Below are positions 60,898-64,000 of a stretch of DNA of 64,000 nucleotides, piece by piece (positions within the stretch are counted from its first letter, which is position 1; each line of letters begins with the position of its first letter). The notes under the pieces were generated by a model, which saw nothing but the letters and a program-made list of their open reading frames with translations, did no database searches and was not told the DNA's origin. The position numbers and the translations under genes are program-made. This DNA is from Xenophilus sp. E41. GTDB lineage: Bacteria; Pseudomonadota; Gammaproteobacteria; Burkholderiales; Burkholderiaceae_C. Location: positions 1-64,000 of the forward strand of contig NZ_QPIB01000007.1 of NCBI RefSeq assembly GCF_003671765.1. Direction: 5' to 3'.

Positions 60898-62439
60898 TCA
60901 GAACGAGTGACGGATACCGAAGTCGTAGCCGGTCGCGCTGCGCGCGGCCCAGCCATTGCTCGAAGCGGTGCCGCTGGCCAGATAGGTCGCGCTGCCGCCC
61001 GCTGTCGCACCCATCACGCCGCCACCGTTGTAGCCGTTCTTGATGCTGGTGCGCGAGTACGTGGTGTAGAGGGCCGTGCGCTTGGACAGGTTGTGCACGT
61101 AGCCCAGCGCGAACTTGTTGGCCGAAGCGTCGGAGCTCGGTGCAAACGGGTTCAGAGCGCCGGAGTTGAAGGAGTTGGGCAGTACGTACGACACGGCAGT
61201 GCCCGGCGCGCCGCTGTTGAGCTTCACACGCGAGAAGGCTGCACGGATCAGGCCCGCACCGACCGGGACCGTGGCTCCGACCAGCCAGCCGTTGTACTTG
61301 TCGGTCTGCGAGCCGAAGGTGCCCGAGCCGGAGGACGCGCTGGTCGTCCCGAAGCCCGGCACCGTCTGGCTGATTTGACTGCTCATCGACGACGAGTATT
61401 GCCACTTGTCCTTGACCCGAGACAACTCACCGAACAGCTTCACAGGACCGAAATCGTACGAAGCGCCGAGGTTGAACGAATTGATCTTGCGATCCGCCGT
61501 CACAGCGCTGTCCGCCGAGGTCAGCTGTGTGCCGCCGCCAAATAGCGAGGCCAGCTGGAACGTGCTCGTGCCGGTGTCGATGTCAGCCGTCGTGCTTTGG
61601 CCGTAGGCCAGAGCCACATCCAACGGGCCGTTCGCGTAGCCGAAGCGACCGCCAACGTACCGGCCCTTGGTCGAGGGCGAGGTGTACTGCTGGGTGTTGG
61701 CCGCCACGTAGCCAGAGCTGTTCTTCACGTTCTCGTGCAGCGCATACTGCACCTGGCCGTAGAAGCCGCCGAGGTTCGGGGGCAGGAAGTAGCCGATGCT
61801 GTTGCTGGTACGGATGTAGTTGTCCGAGCCGCCCAGGCCGATGGTGCCAGGGTTGGGGACAGCGCCGACCGCGGCGCTTGAGGCCGCGGTAGCGAGATTG
61901 CCATTGATCACGGAGATCAGGTTGGTACCGACGCCATTGGTGCCGAAGGGGTCGAACACAGTGTCGTTCCAGAAAGTCGGCGTGTAATCGCGACCCAGGC
62001 GAACTTCGCCGAAGCCGCCCGACAGGCTCACCGTGGAACGACGGTTGAAGTTGCTGATGCCCCTCGCGCCGTCATCGTTGCCGATGCTGGATTCCAGCCA
62101 GAAGCTGGCAGCCAGACCGCCGCCCAGGTCTTCCGTGCCACGGAAGCCGATGCGGCTGGAGTTGTAGCCGGAGTTGGCCAGGGCCGTCTGGCTTTTCTTG
62201 GCGCCGTAGACAGCGCCCGGCTTGGCTGCCAGGGCATCAGGATTCAGAGCGATGGCGCCGTTTTTGAAGGTGTAAAGCGGCGCGTTGTTGAAGTAGTCGC
62301 TCTTCGTGGTGTAGTGGCTCACCGAAGCGTCGACGATACCGAACAGCGTCACCGACGATTGCGCCGAGGCAACACCGGCAACAGCCAGGGCAGCCAGAGC
62401 AGCTAGACCGGCCGCCGACGTGGCGGCCGCTCCATGCAT
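60898..62439 (-). CDS. Gram-negative porin (Omp32-type) with atypical start
   Basis: A 513-residue general-porin-family beta-barrel. The mature protein opens QSSVTLFGIVDASVSHYTT and ends YDFGIRHSF with the C-terminal Phe needed for Bam insertion. Text such as GFGEVRLGRDYTPTF is typical, and the length is greater than the usual 330-400. From ATG 62439 the signal peptide is MHGAAATSAAGLAALAALAV followed by AGVASA, with no Lys/Arg in the n-region and no ribosome-binding site; family members normally start with MKK. A strong terminator ends 15 bp upstream. The 5' end looks rearranged. Confidence 0.88.
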   Translation of the reverse strand: MHGAAATSAAGLAALAALAVAGVASAQSSVTLFGIVDASVSHYTTKSDYFNNAPLYTFKNGAIALNPDALAAKPGAVYGAKKSQTALANSGYNSSRIGFRGTEDLGGGLAASFWLESSIGNDDGARGISNFNRRSTVSLSGGFGEVRLGRDYTPTFWNDTVFDPFGTNGVGTNLISVINGNLATAASSAAVGAVPNPGTIGLGGSDNYIRTSNSIGYFLPPNLGGFYGQVQYALHENVKNSSGYVAANTQQYTSPSTKGRYVGGRFGYANGPLDVALAYGQSTTADIDTGTSTFQLASLFGGGTQLTSADSAVTADRKINSFNLGASYDFGPVKLFGELSRVKDKWQYSSSMSSQISQTVPGFGTTSASSGSGTFGSQTDKYNGWLVGATVPVGAGLIRAAFSRVKLNSGAPGTAVSYVLPNSFNSGALNPFAPSSDASANKFALGYVHNLSKRTALYTTYSRTSIKNGYNGGGVMGATAGGSATYLASGTASSNGWAARSATGYDFGIRHSF

Positions 62440-62453
62440 CGGCAAATCGCCAA

Positions 62454-62485
62454 GAAAAAAGCCCCGAGTCTTGCGACTCGGGGCT
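62454..62485 (-). terminator. Perfect intrinsic terminator 15 bp upstream of porin ATG
   Basis: AGCCCCGAGTC (complement of 62475-62485) and GACTCGGGGCT (complement of 62460-62470) form an 11-bp stem closed by a GCAA tetraloop and followed by six T on the minus strand. No minus-strand gene lies upstream to need it, so it must act on a transcript that begins at the promoter at 62549-62576. Confidence 0.88.
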
Positions 62486-62542
62486 AAATCCACCAATTGG
62501 GAGGGTGGAGGAGACAACCAGTGCGCAAGTGATTGCGCGTTG
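62454..62542 (-). ncRNA. Candidate short leader/small RNA upstream of porin
   Basis: A promoter at 62549-62576 would start an RNA near 62541. It runs through a 6-bp hairpin (62523-62538), then CUCCUCC (complement of 62507-62513) and CCCUCCC motifs complementary to Shine-Dalgarno sequences, and ends at a perfect 11-bp terminator. The result is about 85-90 nt with no coding capacity. It could be a free regulatory RNA or an attenuated leader of the porin. Seen directly: promoter, hairpins and terminator; role inferred. Confidence 0.55.
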
Positions 62543-62548
62543 AAATAA

Positions 62549-62576
62549 AGTATAGCGAGGGTTTGTTGCGATGCAA
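62549..62576 (-). promoter_or_regulatory. Sigma-70-type promoter, minus strand
   Basis: On the minus strand, -35 TTGCAT (complement of 62571-62576), a 16-bp spacer and -10 TATACT (complement of 62549-62554). The predicted start is near 62541. It directs transcription into the hairpin/terminator module and the porin gene. Confidence 0.7.
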
Positions 62577-62669
62577 CACGCCCGATGCAATTCCCCCACA
62601 CATCGTCAGCAAAGTGCGCGTCAACGTGAGATTTGGCCGCGCTTCTGCCTCTTGGAGTTTTTGAACAGC

Positions 62670-63119
62670 ATGGAATGCACAGTGAGTTGGACGGGGCAGA
62701 GCGGCGCGCGCTCTGCCATGGGATTCGTGGCTGAAACCGGAAGTGGGCACGTGCTGACGATGGATGGCGCTCCTGATGCGGCGCGCCCTGAGAACGGCGG
62801 TCAGAACCTGGCGGCGCGACCGATGGAAACCGTGCTGGCCGGCACCGGAGGCTGCACGGCCTACGACGTCGTGATGATTCTCAAGCGTGGACGGCACCAG
62901 GTCGAACGCTGCAGCGTCAAGCTCACCAGCGAGCGCGCTTCGAAGGACCCGAAGGTGTTCACGAAGATCCACATGCATTTCACGGTCGCCGGCAAGAACA
63001 TCCCGGCCGCTGCGGTGGAGCGCGCGATCGCCCTGAGCCACGACACCTACTGCTCGGCCACGATCATGCTGGGCAAGACGGCCGAGATCACGACTAGCTT
63101 CGATCTGATCGATCTGTAA
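62670..63119 (+). CDS. OsmC-family protein
   Basis: A 149-residue OsmC/Ohr-superfamily protein, of the group related to E. coli YhfA. The two redox Cys are in GTGGCTAYDVV (about residue 69) and TYCSATIML (about 130). Members reduce organic hydroperoxides or have uncertain thiol roles. It begins MECTVSWTG, typical of the family. It is convergent with coq7 (7 bp apart) and divergent from the porin leader promoter. Confidence 0.9.
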   Translation: MECTVSWTGQSGARSAMGFVAETGSGHVLTMDGAPDAARPENGGQNLAARPMETVLAGTGGCTAYDVVMILKRGRHQVERCSVKLTSERASKDPKVFTKIHMHFTVAGKNIPAAAVERAIALSHDTYCSATIMLGKTAEITTSFDLIDL

Positions 63120-63126
63120 GGGGCGC

Positions 63127-63762
63127 TCAGACCCGGTGTGCAACCGTGGTCATCACACGTGCTGCCAGTCGCATGAGCCCCTTGACCGGGGGCGGCAGTT
63201 CGGCGGCACCGGCGGTCGTGGCCCATAGGGCGTGACGCGCCTCGTCATCCTTCATTTGCAGTACCACGGCGCGTGAAGCCGCATCGCCCGCCGGCAGGCG
63301 ATCGAGGTGGCCGTCCAGATGCGCTTCGACCTGACGTTCGGTTTCGGCGACGAAACCGAGACTCCATCGGTCGCCGAGCCTGCCGGCCACCAGCCCCAGC
63401 GTGAAGGCGCCGGCGTACCAGAAGGGATTCAGTCTGGATGTGTGGGTGCCCAGGGCCTCGAGGCGCTGGCGCGTCCAGGCGAGGTGGTCGGTCTCTTCGT
63501 CGGCTGCTTCCAGCAACTTTTCACGCAAGACAGGGTCGCGCGTGGTCGCCGCCTGTGCCGTATAGAGGGCCTGGGCGCAAACTTCACCCACATGGTTCAC
63601 GCGCATCAGAGCGCCGGCTTCCCGCTGTTCAGCGGCACTGAGCGGCGGGCTCGGCGCCGCGACGGCGGGCAGAGGCTGGGTACGCGCCGCGTGCGGCGTG
63701 GCGAAAAGTGTGCGAAGTGCCGCGTCTGCGGCTCCGAGAAGGGAATCCAGGGCGAGGGGCAT
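63127..63762 (-). CDS. coq7: Demethoxyubiquinone hydroxylase Coq7
   Basis: A 211-residue di-iron hydroxylase carrying out the C6 hydroxylation of ubiquinone synthesis on the membrane surface. The carboxylate/His ligands are seen in [14 protein letters not shown], the EETDHLAW motif, [12 protein letters not shown] and [11 protein letters not shown]. An N-terminal extension of about 45 residues, usual in betaproteobacterial Coq7, precedes the ferritin-like core. It replaces the flavin enzyme UbiF of enterics. Confidence 0.95.
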   Translation of the reverse strand: MPLALDSLLGAADAALRTLFATPHAARTQPLPAVAAPSPPLSAAEQREAGALMRVNHVGEVCAQALYTAQAATTRDPVLREKLLEAADEETDHLAWTRQRLEALGTHTSRLNPFWYAGAFTLGLVAGRLGDRWSLGFVAETERQVEAHLDGHLDRLPAGDAASRAVVLQMKDDEARHALWATTAGAAELPPPVKGLMRLAARVMTTVAHRV

Positions 63763-64000
63763 ATGCCGTATTGTGAAAGCACGCGCGATTGCGCCGGCCG
63801 CGTGGTGTCATTCCGCGATGCGGCATGGAGTGGGCCGCAGCGCCTGTTGCACTACTGCAACGAAACGGCCCGGCCCCTGTTGGTTTGGGCCAATTTGTTT
63901 TGCCCTGAGGCGGCGCCTCTGGTGCAATAGCAACAACTTCCCAAAAGGAGGTTGGCCCGGGGCCCGGTGGGAGCACGAACGTGCCAGCACGGTGATCCCT

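Noticed and set aside
59621-60900. Genomic island carried by the lone recombinase
   Set aside because: Only the recombinase itself is present; ilvA and the porin abut it and no direct repeats flanking it were seen.
63763-64000. Reading frames at the right edge of the window
   Set aside because: Short frames on both strands with no domain. An AAAAGGAGG near 63943-63951 could be a ribosome-binding site for a gene beyond the edge, but no start can be assigned.

Overview
The window is high-GC, densely packed DNA of a betaproteobacterium, almost certainly a member of the Comamonadaceae (Variovorax/Acidovorax/Xenophilus-like). The evidence is the many tripartite-tricarboxylate (Bug/TctC) binding proteins, a paired cyanophycin synthetase locus with its associated ABC transporter and DUF1854 protein, a Coq7 hydroxylase, a Delftia/Acidovorax-type porin, and several dispersed intergenic repeats of the kind seen in that family. 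It is chromosomal. I saw no prophage, plasmid backbone, rRNA, tRNA or CRISPR array. The only mobile-type gene is a lone tyrosine recombinase.

Layout. 1-3.1 kb: a dispersed repeat, a GcvA-like LysR regulator divergent from a DUF2917 gene, and a BLUF photoreceptor divergent from a Crp/Fnr regulator. 3.5-9.5 kb: a lipoprotein, glmU, an arylamine N-acetyltransferase, an Lrp/AsnC regulator and glmS, so the two dedicated UDP-GlcNAc enzymes lie close together. 9.5-11.3 kb: small genes, including a tandem pair of paralogous secreted four-cysteine proteins. 11.5-19.3 kb: the cyanophycin locus, with two synthetases on the minus strand (the upstream one lacking the Mur-ligase P-loop) and the ABC exporter plus DUF1854 gene on the plus strand. 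19.3-23.1 kb: DUF2177, queC, an SbmA/YddA-like ABC protein, a 40-residue lipoprotein and a DUF1810 gene.

23.1-36.2 kb: an eleven-gene minus-strand catabolic operon facing a HutC/GntR regulator. It combines a PEP-mutase/isocitrate-lyase-type C-C lyase, LeuCD-like hydratase subunits, a PrpF-family isomerase, an acyl-CoA ligase, an MmgE/PrpD protein, a YrdC-domain protein and four Bug binding proteins. The enzyme set matches the isomerise-hydrate-cleave chemistry of methylitaconate/dimethylmaleate breakdown. 36.2-45.7 kb: a Tat-exported phospholipase C with a small lipoprotein, an AraC/SDR pair, a cytosolic 5'-nucleotidase, a two-gene acyl-CoA-like unit, and a PdxI-type pyridoxal reductase with a divergent LysR regulator.

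45.7-58.0 kb: a complete type II secretion cluster, gspG-H-I-J-K-L-M-N-D-E-(secreted protein)-F on the minus strand with gspC divergent. Three pseudopilin genes in it have unusually long leaders, two of them made of dispersed-repeat DNA. 58.0-64.0 kb: ilvA, the lone recombinase, a porin whose start lies 20 bp behind a strong promoter-terminator module, an OsmC protein and coq7.

The most unusual theme is dispersed repeats becoming coding sequence. A hairpin repeat forms the signal peptide of one Bug protein and part of the GspH leader, and a 99-bp tandem repeat forms the start region of gspJ.
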